Source: Ophthalmolycus amberensis | Lineage: Eukaryota; Chordata; Actinopteri; Perciformes; Zoarcidae | Assembly: GCA_024529925.1 (NCBI GenBank) | Contig: JAFEUB010001125.1 | Span: forward strand, 124,001 to 188,000 | Direction: 5' to 3' | Length of the DNA: 64,000 nt | Shown here: in pieces, positions 24,579 to 35,469 of the stretch | Position numbering within the stretch: the stretch's first letter is position 1 | Layout of the letters: every line of letters starts with the position of its first letter | The notes under the pieces: generated by a model | The model's database searches: none | The model's input: the letters and a program-made list of their open reading frames with translations, nothing else | Told to the model about the DNA's origin: nothing | Position numbers and translations under genes: made by a program

Positions 24579-24854
24579 CAGAGGTCTTCAACAGGGGTCC
24601 GCGAAATATTTGGCTGATTCGACAATTTTATCACTGTACCTTGTTTAAAATAAAAACATGAATATATGAACCTGTGTATTATTTGAATAGCTTAGTATTG
24701 AAAGCACAATTAAGAGGTATGTTTATACATGGCACTAGGCCCAGTTTAATATAAAACTTTGCACAATTTTATACAATATATATAGTCGGGGGTCCCTGCT
24801 CCATCTCTCTATCAGTTTGGGGGTCCTTGGCCTGAAAAACGTTGAAGACCCCTG
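24579..24854. mobile_element. hAT (Buster-like) MITE, copy 1
   Basis: The 276-bp element has terminal inverted repeats: CAGAGGTCTTCAACAGGGG on the left, and CAGGGGTCTTCAACG when the right end is read inward. It is flanked by CTCTAAAG and CTCTAGAG, an 8-bp duplication of an nTCTAGAn-type target with one later change. The interior is non-coding and contains a short (AT)4 run (24776-24784). A second copy lies in mttp intron 7. Confidence 0.85.
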
Positions 24855-24896
24855 CTCTAGAGTGATTAATATAATGTATTTCATGGTCACGCGATG

Positions 24897-26241
24897 ACTG
24901 CGGTCAAGTCAGCAGACACTCAGATCTCCGTGGTCAACTCAGCAGACACTTATTTTTTGACAAATGTTTTTTATTGGCTTTTCCACAATACACAAACAAG
25001 ACAAAACAAGGCACAACAAAAGGCACTTAGAGAAATTTCAAATAAAGATAAAAATGGCATGTGTTGTTGGACGTTACTGACTGTTTCTCAGCAGAAACAA
25101 AAATTAAAAATAACAGTAGAGGGTGACAGATATGTACATGCACAGGTAGATACATATTATACCCAACAAATAGAATGCTCCCACATTCCCTAATGTGACC
25201 AGTCAGAGAAGAAAAAAAACGAGAAAAAAACGGGGAAGGGAAACAAAAACAAAAAGGAAAACGGTAGACTATATGGTTACAACAAAATCTTCCCCCTCCA
25301 GAAACTCCATAAATGAGCCCCAAATCTTTGCAAAGATGTTATATTTCCCTTTAACTGCATATGTAAGTTTCTCTAGGGCGAGGCACTGTATCAGTCCCTC
25401 TATCCAATTTCGTTTGCTTGGCCTGTGAACAGATTTCCAAGCCATTGCAATTTTATGTTTAGCTTCAAGAAGACAAAATATGACCATCTTCTTTTTGCTG
25501 CTGTTAAGTGTACAGTTTACTGGGAAACACCCAAAAAGACAGAGTTTTGGACATAAGTTGTTCGTTAATACAGTTAGATACAATTGTAACAATCTCTTTC
25601 CAGAAATCCTGAATGAGGGTGCATTCCCAAAGGCAATAAAATGTCATCAACACATTTATTTATAATATATAATATTTTTGTAGCATCTTAAATATTGTGA
25701 TATTACCCATTTTGTCCTGAACATTATGCATTAGTCATTGTGTGGAATTATTGAGAAAAACAACTTTATAGCACCTTAAACATTTCAAAAATGTGCCATT
25801 TGAAGATACAAATTCAGTTCAGAGTTTTTGCTTTGTAAAATATTTTAATTGACTGTCAGTCAGGTATTATTAACTTCCAGCAACCCTCAAATCAAATAAT
25901 GAAGACACTTTACGCACAATGTAGGTATATTTTCCCTTTAACTCAGGAGATGCAGGTAGCATGTTTTATACTTAATGTGAATATAATTCATTTAATCTCA
26001 TTTCATTATGCAATATGTATACTTTGTTGGTATCCTATTCTGAAAACCGGATGTTCGTCTGTAGAAAACCGGAAGGTGTCTCACGTTAATCTTTCCGCTA
26101 ACTTTGCAAAGTCCTTCGCTCGCTCCAGATCTGTGCCGTTTGAATGCGTTTACCGTATGTTTCAGCGTATAGGTGCACTACAATTTAAGTGTCTGCGGAG
26201 TTGACCACGGAGATCTGAGTGTCTGCTGACTTGACCGCAGT
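24897..26241. mobile_element. DNA transposon with 56-bp inverted repeats, unclassified
   Basis: The ends 24897-24952 and 26186-26241 are inverted repeats with one mismatch in 56. Each carries two near-identical copies of GGTCAAGTCAGCAGACACT-type sequence. The outer bases are ACTGCGG...CCGCAGT. The flanks ACGCGATG and ACGCGACG look like an 8-bp target duplication with one change. No transposase frame remains. Part of the interior is an L1 fragment on the minus strand. It lies about 450 bp upstream of the tspan5 start codon. The end bases are not the usual hAT CAGNG, so I leave the superfamily open. Confidence 0.8.
24955..25665 (-). pseudogene. L1-type LINE 3' fragment (ORF2 C-terminus)
   Basis: On the minus strand, 25592-25269 encodes a frame ending in KIAMAWKSVHRPSKRNWIEG and EKLTYAVKGKYNIFAKIWGS. 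This is the layout of the extreme C-terminus of fish L1 ORF2. Upstream bases (25593-25660) read LWECTLIQDFWKEIV with a frameshift. The 5' end is truncated, and the presumed 3' tail ends in a T-rich (minus-strand A-rich) patch at the left repeat of the surrounding transposon. It cannot produce a functional protein. Confidence 0.65.
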
Positions 26242-26697
26242 ACGCGACGGCAGTGGCGCCCTCTTCTGAAGGACGTCCCGCCTCCCGTGACCACCAAAGG
26301 CTCTCATTGGCTCCCACAGATGCCAATCAAATAACGGCCTACATGTCTACATTATGGGTCAGATAGAAGACCATCGGCTTTAATCTGGTTGACTTCAGTG
26401 GATTTATTTGTACCGTTATACCTCTTTAGATCCATATCGGGAATAAACGGACATCTTTACTGAAACCGACACACTTGACGCTCCTCTGCGGCTTCACCTG
26501 CGCCTTTAGTTAGCGGAAACAGTTAACGGTACAGGAGGATGTTTATCATTAGACGCGAAAATAATTGACGACGCGTTTTATCGAAGCCTTTATAAAAAAA
26601 AGAAAGGTGTTTCCACAGCCAGGCTGTCAAACACAAGAGGATAGATGTGAGTCCTTTTCCCACTGTGGGCGGCGTTTAAAACAAAAACATCCAAATG

Positions 26698-29600
26698 ATG
26701 TCCGGAAAGCATTTCAAGGCTCACGAAGTGAGCTGCTGCATCAAGTACTTCATCTTCGGATTCAACATCATATTCTGGGTAAGTCCCCTTGTTTGTTGTG
26801 TTAGGACTTCAGGCCTGGTTTATCCTCTGCTTAATACACACTGCCGGTACGTGTTTTTGACCGCAACCAACAACACCCCCCAGCCCGGAGCCGTTTTCTG
26901 TCTCCCCGTTGTTTTTTTGTACAGGAGGACATTTGGCTCATTTCGTCCCCGGCTATCAGCTCACTGCTACCCGTGCACTTGCTCAGTAGTGTCACCTCTC
27001 AGCCTTTGTTGTTGTGCAGACAGCGTCCGTGTGAGGGCTCTGCTGCCACCATCACTTTGCTTTGGCTGCATCATCAGAGGACACTTTGTTGATCGGTGGT
27101 GTCAGAGATGTACACACACATTATTGTTTTGTTTTAGAAGGAGAAATGCATTTTATACTTTGTTGAGACCACAGTCCACCCAGGCATCCAGCCCCTTCGC
27201 GAGACTGAGAAACCTGCTGTTGTGCTTTGAAACCCGCCACCAGTAACCCCATCAGAGACTTCTGGATGTCCCACTTTGGGCCTCCACTTAGCAGGAGCTG
27301 GTTAGAATAGGTTAAGGTATATGTGCTTTATTGCTGTTGGGATAATAAATGGCTTTAGTGATGGCAGACATTAGTAATAAAAATCAGATCAGGATACTTT
27401 ATTGATACCTGGGGGGCAACGTGTTTGTTCCAGTTGCCGTTATATAAGAAACAGATATAAATAAAGGTCCATGTAAGATAAAATGTAACTGATGTACATA
27501 ATGCTACAATATATAACAAGTATAAAGAAAATAATATATGTAAATGCCGTATTAATGGAAGTACTATGCCTTACCTGGAAGGAGGAGTTATGGATTAGAG
27601 CTGCATTGATTATGTGACTAGTTGTTTCATCGATTGACAGAAATCTTAACATGATTAATTGTTTAAAGATGGCCAACATTAAATGATAGTAAATATAATT
27701 ATTCGGAGCATTTTCATAAACTTTACAACATGAATATTAATATGTTAAACTGATTAGGTGGCAGCTAAACATTATCTTTGTCGTTATTGATGCATCTATA
27801 AATCGTTTTCTTGATTACCGTAATTGCTATGTTTAAAACGTCGTAAAGTACAAGCTGACATCTTCCAGTTCTGACCAACAGTGTTCAACCCAAATGTGTT
27901 CAACTTTACAATGACAGAACAGAAATGGAAGCAGTAAAGTCCTAGCATTTGAGAAGCCAGACCCAGGAAATGTTTTGCATTTTGGCTTTATACTTGACTG
28001 CAGTGATGAATTAATTATCAGAATTGTTGCTATTTAATTTGAATAATTGAATCGGCTGTTGCAGGCTGCTCTATTCATGATATCGGTATGTATTGTTTGT
28101 GATACAATAAATATTAATGGATGAACTAACCGGATGGGACTGTCAATTGTAGGCTAATCCAGTAGATTAAATACCTTTTAAGTCATGTGCATCAAAATCT
28201 AACATAGTCAAACTGCAGTCCTGCTCATAAAAAAAAACGTTATATTTCCCCCACAACATATATCTCTTCATGTCGCCTTGGGCCATAAATGGAGCCTTCA
28301 TGGACCTCAGAGTGATGAAGAGGAAGGCCACCTGTCAGGCCCTGCTGAGGGTTTATGCCTGCTGTCGGTGACCTCTGTCATCCCTTCACATTCATATATC
28401 ATCAGAGGAAGTTGGCTGCGTCAAAAGTATCGTTCCTGCCTTCTTCCTCTGCAACAGTTTCACAAAGAATCCCTTCACAAGCTCATTTACAAAGTGCTTT
28501 ATATCTTATAAGATAAAAACATAACTAAGGTCCAGTCTGTAAGTGAGTCTAATTGTGCCGCAGCCCAAAGTTCTTTCTTTGGTCCGACCAGTAGCAGAGA
28601 AGCTAAGATGAAAATCTAAACATTCATTTAATGATATGAAAACAAGCACTTGTGAAAATGTAACTGTTCTCAAATGAATTCAAATTTTGAATGGCTGCTT
28701 TAATATCAACTGTTTCTAATGCCGGCGATGTCTTCGTTCTTAACTTTCCAAATCCTGAAATGTGGTTTAGAACTTTTACACTGTAGCCCGAAACTTAAAT
28801 CATGAAGCTTCCAGGCTTTCAGGAGATGCTTTCTAATGTGGGAGTCTCCCGATACTGCAGAGCAGACTGACACCAGAGATATTAAGTTAATGGATCACTG
28901 CCAGGAAAATCTCTCTGTGGTTTCTCTTCTGTGCTGACGGCTACGTGTTGCAGCCGCAGCAAAAAGTAACCCTTCTCTCTTGTCTCTTTCTGTCTGTTAG
29001 TTCCTTGGAGTGGCGTTCCTCGGCATCGGGCTGTGGGCATGGAGCGAAAAGGTGATTTCGCCACGTATCTCTCTGTGTAAACAATAAGCTAAATCAATGT
29101 GTTGTGTGCAAATAATCCATAAACTAAGCAGATCATTCGTCTCCTGTTGCTCACGCCCATCTAAGGGCAGTGGCTAGACTGAGTCAGAAAGGAATGTCAT
29201 GCTTTCCGGTGGGACTCCCCTCTTGAACAATGCACACAAAGAAAAGATCTGATGCACTTCATAGATTCATTCACTGTCCAGCTCTTGGGGGTCTATAAAG
29301 GGGGACGGACAGTCTAACAGTTTAACATGATATGAAAAGAGGCCAATATTACCGTATGTCTCGCAAAGAGTTAGAAGAGAAGATTGATACTTTGCTCTTG
29401 TCTGTTTGTTAAGTATAAAGCTGGAACCAGCAGTTGGTTAGCTTAGTTTAGCACAGATACTGGAAACAGGGGAAACAGTCTGTTGTATGTAGTCTGACTC
29501 AGTTCAAAGGTAACACAATTCACCTATAAAGATCACTAATTAACACAATATACCTGTTTTTTTTTACATCCGTACACAAACTGAAATGTAAAAACAACAA

Positions 29601-32600
29601 TTTGCTGTTTTTCGTGTAAGTAAGAAAATCATTATTCTGGCCAAGAAATTATTTAGCTCATAACCCCCATAAAACCACAACTTGTTGTTTTTACATCGTT
29701 TTATTTATATGGATCAAACACACAGGATATAAGGTGTTGATCAGTGAGCTTTAGAGGTGCTGGGAGGCCGATTTTGTTGTCCTTTGGACAGGCTAGCTGT
29801 TTCCCCCTGATGTCAGTCTTTATGCTAAGCTAAGCTAACCAGCCGCTCCTCCAGCTTCGTGTTTATCATATTAGACTGGTATCAATCTTCTCATCTGACT
29901 CTCGGCAAGAATGCGATTAAGCGTATTCCCCAAAATATCAGACTATTCCTTTGAAGTTATTATCAAACTAGTTGACAACGGACTAGCTATTTCAGCTCAT
30001 CACATAATTGAAAGGTTTTGGGATTGTGGACGCTATAAGCTCATGGAGACGGTGGACTCGATGATTTAAGCCTCTAACCCCTCACTCTGCTTTTCCAGGG
30101 TGTTCTCTCCAACATCTCATCCATCACGGACTTGGGGGGCTTCGACCCGGTCTGGCTCTTCTTGGTGGTGGGTGGCGTGATGTTCATCCTGGGATTCGCT
30201 GGCTGCATCGGAGCGCTGCGAGAAAACTCTTTCTTGCTCAAATTTGTACGTTCGCTTGTCAAACAACTTGTGAAGAAATGAGAAAACCCTTTTTCCCCCC
30301 CCCCCCCAATCTCCTTGGTCGTATAATAATATTGGTCCAACGTATTTCAGTTCTCCGTGTTCCTGGGCATCATCTTCTTCCTGGAGCTGACTGCAGGAGT
30401 CCTGGCCTTCGTCTTCAAAGACTGGATCAAGGACCAGCTCAATTTTTTCATTAACAACAACATTCGGGCCTATAGAGACGACATTGATCTGCAGAACCTG
30501 ATAGACTTCACCCAGGAATATGTGAGCACTATGTTTCTTTATCCACTGTACTTATTACACTCCCGTGTTGTTTTTACCATTTCTGTGGGACATTGTTGAC
30601 ATATATGTGAGTTTTTCTTTCTATCTGTTGAACCTCGTAGTGGGAGTGCTGTGGAGCGTTCGGAGCCGACGACTGGAACTTGAACATCTACTTCAACTGC
30701 ACTGATTCAAACCCGAGTCGTGAGAAGTGTGGAGTGCCCTTCTCCTGCTGCACCAAAGATCCAGCGGTGTGTCAACACATAAACTCACCACACATCAGTC
30801 TTTCTAATCCACAGCCAATTCATTCCCATTTACAGTAAAACACAACAAGCCTTTGGGTGGAATTTGGTGTTTTTGTGTCTGGAAGTTGGAGTACAAATTA
30901 GAGGAGGTCGCTTTCTAACATGTTGAACCTTTTAGTTTGAGGGAACATTTAGAAGGTCCTCCCTGTGACTCATAGCTCGGTTATCTGCGTCCTCCAGAAG
31001 GCTGTCAAATTATCATGGCGTGCTTCCAAACAGGACGTCAAGGCCTCTCAGCGTTTAGTCCTCTCAGACCCTGCCAGCATAGCAAAGTCTGAAAGCGACT
31101 GGGAGGAGTTATCTCGACCGAGACTTTTTTTTCGGGGCAGGAAAAATGCTCAGAACTGCTGGTCTCTGTGGAGAGCAGTGACAGTGCTTCACTGTAAGAT
31201 TGCAGTGAGTCTTTTTTATTTGCTGACTGAAAGACATTCCACCATTCCACCAAGGCCATCCTCTTTGAGAGCAGCACTTCATAACAACTAGCATGAATAT
31301 AACATCTTCAACACACGATTCGACATGAAAGCGCTCTAAAGCTCTAAGCAAGTCTTTCGAGGCAAGTCACAATTTTTTAAATAAATAAAATTACAAGTCA
31401 ATTACAAGTCTTTAAGATCTCTGATTGCAGACCATTAAAATGACACGGCATTTAAAGAATTACATTTTTCTTAATTTTTCTTCAAAGACCATAAAAAGAC
31501 TAAATAGAACTTACTCTTCTCTCAATATCTACTTAGTTCCTCTGGCCTGAGTTAATTGTTCCCAACTAGTTTTTTTTTTAAAAAGGGTCATAAATGTGTC
31601 ATTTTCAAAACAAGACGTTGTAATTTCCCCCAAAAAGCTGTGTTATGTAGTTCTTTGCAAACTCAATCAGGAATAATGAGTGCGTTACCTCCATAGTGGA
31701 AACAACGGAGCTCTGTGGCACAGAATAATAAGATATATCCGGCATTGGCTACACACACACTACTTGTTAAAGTGTGAAATTGGAAGACTTTGCATGGATT
31801 TTGTTGACAAAAAGAAAAAAATATAGCATCGCCAGATTTTTGTCTATGCAAGTCTGCCCTGTGGCTGTTTGATTTTGAATGTTTCAGGGCTTTCGCCAGG
31901 TTAACTCTCAAACCACTCAAATCTAAAGTCCCAATATTTGTGACTTAAATCTGACTCAAATCCAAGTCTAGATCTGCGCAGGTTTAGTTCACAGCAACTT
32001 TCTGCTAATATATTAGAGCAATATGTGAATCTCGGCAGTGGCAAATATGAAAATGAAGTCCAGGTAGAAAACCAGCAGCATTACCGTCCTTACATCTTCC
32101 CAGTATATGTCTCTAAATGTCTTGACTTTACCTTTTGAAAATGTTTTAAGCATGAACCATCTTCTCTTCATAGGAGGATGTCATCAACACGCAGTGTGGC
32201 TACGACATTCGAGCAAAAGCGGTGAGTGGCTTAACAGAAACTCATCTCAAAGTAAGCCAGTGCCTTAAAGCAGTACAGGTTTATTTGGCTACATGAGGTC
32301 ATGCATCAGGTACTCCACCCTGGGCACAATATTCCGCTTTCAGTATGTTTCCCAACTGCACAGTCTTCGGAATACAGCAGCTGGCTCCCCATCAGCACTT
32401 TGGTCCGGGTGGTATTACTCATGCTGCAGCAATGCACTGGGAATTGAATCCCCTCCCCCATCATTAGCTTTGGCCTTACTCCACAGTAGCATAGTGTAAG
32501 GAAAAGGCTGTGTTTGTTTTATTGACTTGAAATGTGAGGAAAAAGGCAGAGTGGACTAGTTTTTTTATTTTTTTATTTTTTACAAGAGTCGGAGTAGAAA

Positions 32601-33145
32601 AACAGTGGGCTGAGTGTGTGTTAACAACCGGGCAACATTAGTTCAGAAGGACTTTATTGTGAAGGGCTTTTGAGGAGACCACAAGATGACCAGTAGAATC
32701 ATGTGGCACCATTAAAAGGATTTACCATTTACCATGTTTTTAAGTGCGGCAAAGTAAATCCCAACATAATTGCCTCTGGTTACTCATAAGATTTCAAACT
32801 TTTAAAAGGATTAACAAAGTAAAAGCTAAGTCCTGTGTATGCACTTGCCTGGTTTCTATGTTCTGTCAGGACTCTGAGCAGCGGACCTTCATCTATATCA
32901 AAGGATGCGTTCCTCAGTTTGAGAAGTGGCTTCAAGACAACTTGACAGTGGTGGCAGGCATCTTTATTGGGATTGCATTACTACAGGTGAGGACCAATGT
33001 GAACGGTTTACTTTAGTAGCTCATCTCTGTTGACTTTCAATTTACCTCGTGAAAAATATTTCTTGTTTTCGTTTTTTAGATTTTTGGCATCTGTTTAGCG
33101 CAGAATCTCGTGAGCGACATTGATGCTGTGAGAGAGAGTTGGTAG
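26698..33145 (+). CDS. tspan5: Tetraspanin-5, 268 aa
   Basis: TspanC8 tetraspanins escort the protease ADAM10 out of the ER and tune its substrate choice, including Notch. Exons are 26698-26778, 29001-29051, 30099-30245, 30351-30521, 30641-30766, 32174-32221, 32870-32986 and 33080-33145. All are phase 0 and sum to 268 codons plus stop, the mammalian length. An ATG three bases upstream (26695) is in frame, but the second matches the family start MSGKH. There are four membrane segments. The large extracellular loop has CCG (153-155), PFSCC and eight cysteines, the C8 signature. N-glycosylation sequons include NISS, NCTD and NLTV. VLSNISSITDLGGFDPVWLF and FINNNIRAYRDDIDLQNLID are essentially identical to TSPAN5, not TSPAN14 or TSPAN17. 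The stop follows AVRESW. Confidence 0.97.
27385..27545. repeat. Fish repeat fragment in tspan5 intron 1
   Basis: The phrase ATACTTTATTGATACCTGGG followed by a G-run and an AT-rich TATAAATAAA tail resembles the end of an abundant fish repeat whose usual wording is TTTATTGATCCCC...GGGAAATT. Ends are not visible. Confidence 0.4.
27590..27840. repeat. Decayed CGATTAATCG-family repeat, tspan5 intron 1
   Basis: AGAGCTGCATTGATTATG, TAGTTGTTTCATCGATTGAC and, farther on, ATCTATAAATCGTTTTCTTG are the usual end and inner words of the family also seen in acer2 intron 2. It is strongly diverged. Confidence 0.4.
29340..29970. mobile_element. Foldback (long inverted-repeat) element, tspan5 intron 2
   Basis: The two halves are diverged reverse complements around a centre near 29640. 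The left arm has GAAGATTGATACTTTG, TTGGTTAGCTTAGTTTAGCA, CAGGGGAAACAG and TGTAAAAACAACAATTTG. The right arm has their complements in mirrored order (ACAACTTGTTGTTTTTACAT, CTGTTTCCCCCTGA, TATGCTAAGCTAAGCTAACC, GGTATCAATCTTCTCATC). The centre includes GGCCAAGAAATTATTTAGC. This is a familiar foldback-type repeat of percomorph introns. It has no coding capacity. Confidence 0.75.
30295..30307. repeat. tspan5: C13 homopolymer in tspan5 intron 3
   Basis: Thirteen consecutive C bases lie about 45 bp upstream of exon 4, within the acceptor region. It is probably length-polymorphic and error-prone in sequencing. The acceptor TATTTCAG at 30343-30350 remains normal. Confidence 0.9.
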
Positions 33146-35466
33146 GTGGCAGCTTTGTGTTCATTCAAGCACAATTTCACTCAGGCTGGGAACAGTGATG
33201 TAGTAATTATACATTTTGTGAAATTGATAAAGAATAACTTTTACTTTAGCTGTAGAAGTTCAGGAGCCATGAAATATCCCCTCAACTATTTGATGGTACA
33301 GAAATATGATACCAACATTCATAAAACTAAATAGATACTATATATATTATATATATATATGAAGTTATGCCAGATTCTGTTGTCTACCAAGCACAGCCTC
33401 ATAGAGCTGCTTGTGAGTCTTGTTATGCGTCTTGTTATCTGTACTTAGATCTTCCTTTGTCTTTGTGCAGTTTGTTTACCTAAGACCTCCACAGAATCTC
33501 CAAAGGCAAGAAGGATGTACCAGGTAAGCACTATTGGATTCACCACTAACGTTGGAGCATATAAATATTTATATTCATATTGATTGAGTCCATTGATTGC
33601 CCCGTGTCTCTTTGCACTGAAATATTTAGTTTGTTTCCACAGGACTCTGCAGTTTGGACGCCAGCAATGAAGGGAAATAAATTAATCAGCTAACGTGTCC
33701 ACAGCGTAGAGTCTCATTGATGTGTAAATAGTAAATGTAGAGTTATTTTTAAAGTTATTTGTGGCCCTATTTCTGAATGAAGCACAACCTCTGAAGTGTA
33801 TTGTAGCTTTCATACAGTACAAATTATTAAACAAATGCAATGTCAGTGTTTTACAATACAAGCAGAGATGATGCTGAAGTGGCTCCAAGGATAACTCCCA
33901 GTTCAGATGAATTTAGTTCTTAAGCCTGCAAATGAAGACCGGAGGGTGTCATAACTAGAGTTGCCTCTTAGATTTGGTGTTTATCAGAGGTGGTGCTTCA
34001 TTCAGTGAAGGGGCTTGGTTTTATATGTCTCACAGCTGCAGTTTTTAACACTGCGTGTAAGGGTTGTGTACAAAGATTCAAGTGATTCTGGAAATGCACT
34101 GCATGCCTATTGTCTACTGGTAGGACATCGGCTTTCCTAAATGTATTTCATCAATGTTAAGTATTTTAAAAATATTTGTAAAATAGTCTCTATAGTTAAG
34201 AGTGAAGCGGCTGGTTAGCACTTTGTTGAATGTTTAATGGACTCTTCTCAAAGCAACAGAGAATATACATGTTTTTTTTTTCTTCCATCTGTGACATTAT
34301 GATCGTATTCCACAGATACAGTTTGTAAGCACTAAGCAGAGTTTTGTGGAGCTGAGGTGGATGTAAAGTATCACAAAGGGAGGCGATTGATAGTGTAGGC
34401 TTTGTGAAGTTGCAGTTCACTGACGGTTTTTGGCAGTGACATTAAATAATGTCTAAATATACTGAAAGAAACCATAACAGGTGACTATCCCAACTACTCA
34501 GCCTTAAGCACTTTAATCTTCATATAAGTGATTTCTGTCGCAACGGACTGTTATTTTAGCAGCAGCCACTGGAGGGGGCACTTTTCCTTAAACACTTGCA
34601 AACTGCATCTGTTACTTCATGGTGCTCCATAATGTCATTTTTGTTTTTTTTCTTCTTTTTTTTTCAAAAACAGTTTGACAGAAAATGTTTTTCAGCACAT
34701 TATGAGTGTTGTGCCGTTTCTTGCACATTACCTTACTGTCATTCATACTTTCATTCAGTCATTTTCCTAAACATTTTTTTTTATTGACTGATATATTTCT
34801 TTCATGGAATCTGCCTAATTGATTCGATACCTTTTTGTTTGTTGTGTTTAGATATTTTGATCTGTAAGTTTTCACTGGAAAATTAGGGTGCAGGCTATTT
34901 CCAATGCTCATCACGAATGGCATGCTGCTTGGTGGAACTGAACTGAACATAGTAATGATTTATAGCCAACATACATGCGTTACTTGAAAGTGGAGCACAC
35001 AGGCTCTCTCACCAGCATTATTTTAAATGCAAACTGAGATACAACGTATGTATGTTTTTCTTTCGAGACATCACTTCATGTCGACCTTTTAATAGAACTG
35101 CACAGCATGAAAAGTAAAAGCAGCCATTTTATATCGAGGCGCCGTGAGCCTGCAGTATGTTACACAGAGCTTCTTTTGTTTTGCAGTCACATCTTCTGCA
35201 GCCTTGATGAACTGAACATCCTTCCACAAAATATATGAAATAAATGCATTTCTGCATTTTGAAATCTTCTAAATGTAATGCAGCTGCAATGGGGTTAAAT
35301 ATCCTTTTCCACTAAAAGCTTCATATGATTGTTTTGACTGATCACACTTTTTCCTACCACTCAGTGCCATATTTGAGATTTCTACATACTCCTGATTATA
35401 ACCTTTGTTTCATATGTACTCCTGATTCTTTGTAAATAGCTGGTTGTAAATATATATCTGAATAAA
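33146..35466 (+). other. tspan5: tspan5 3' UTR
   Basis: Non-coding AT-rich sequence follows the stop codon. The best polyadenylation hexamer is AATAAA at 35461-35466, in TCTGAATAAATGTG. TSPAN5 in other vertebrates also has a long 3' UTR. A possible extra intron (a GTAAGC donor near 33522) cannot be resolved. Confidence 0.5.
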
Positions 35467-35469
35467 TGT

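Noticed and set aside
26695..27246. 183-codon frame starting at tspan5 exon 1
   Set aside because: Only the first 28 codons are tetraspanin. The rest is read-through into intron 1 after the GTAAGT donor.
33480..33690. Extra tspan5 coding exon after the GTAGGT at 33142
   Set aside because: The TGG-TAG at the exon end gives the conserved SW stop, as in other TSPAN5 proteins, so coding ends there.
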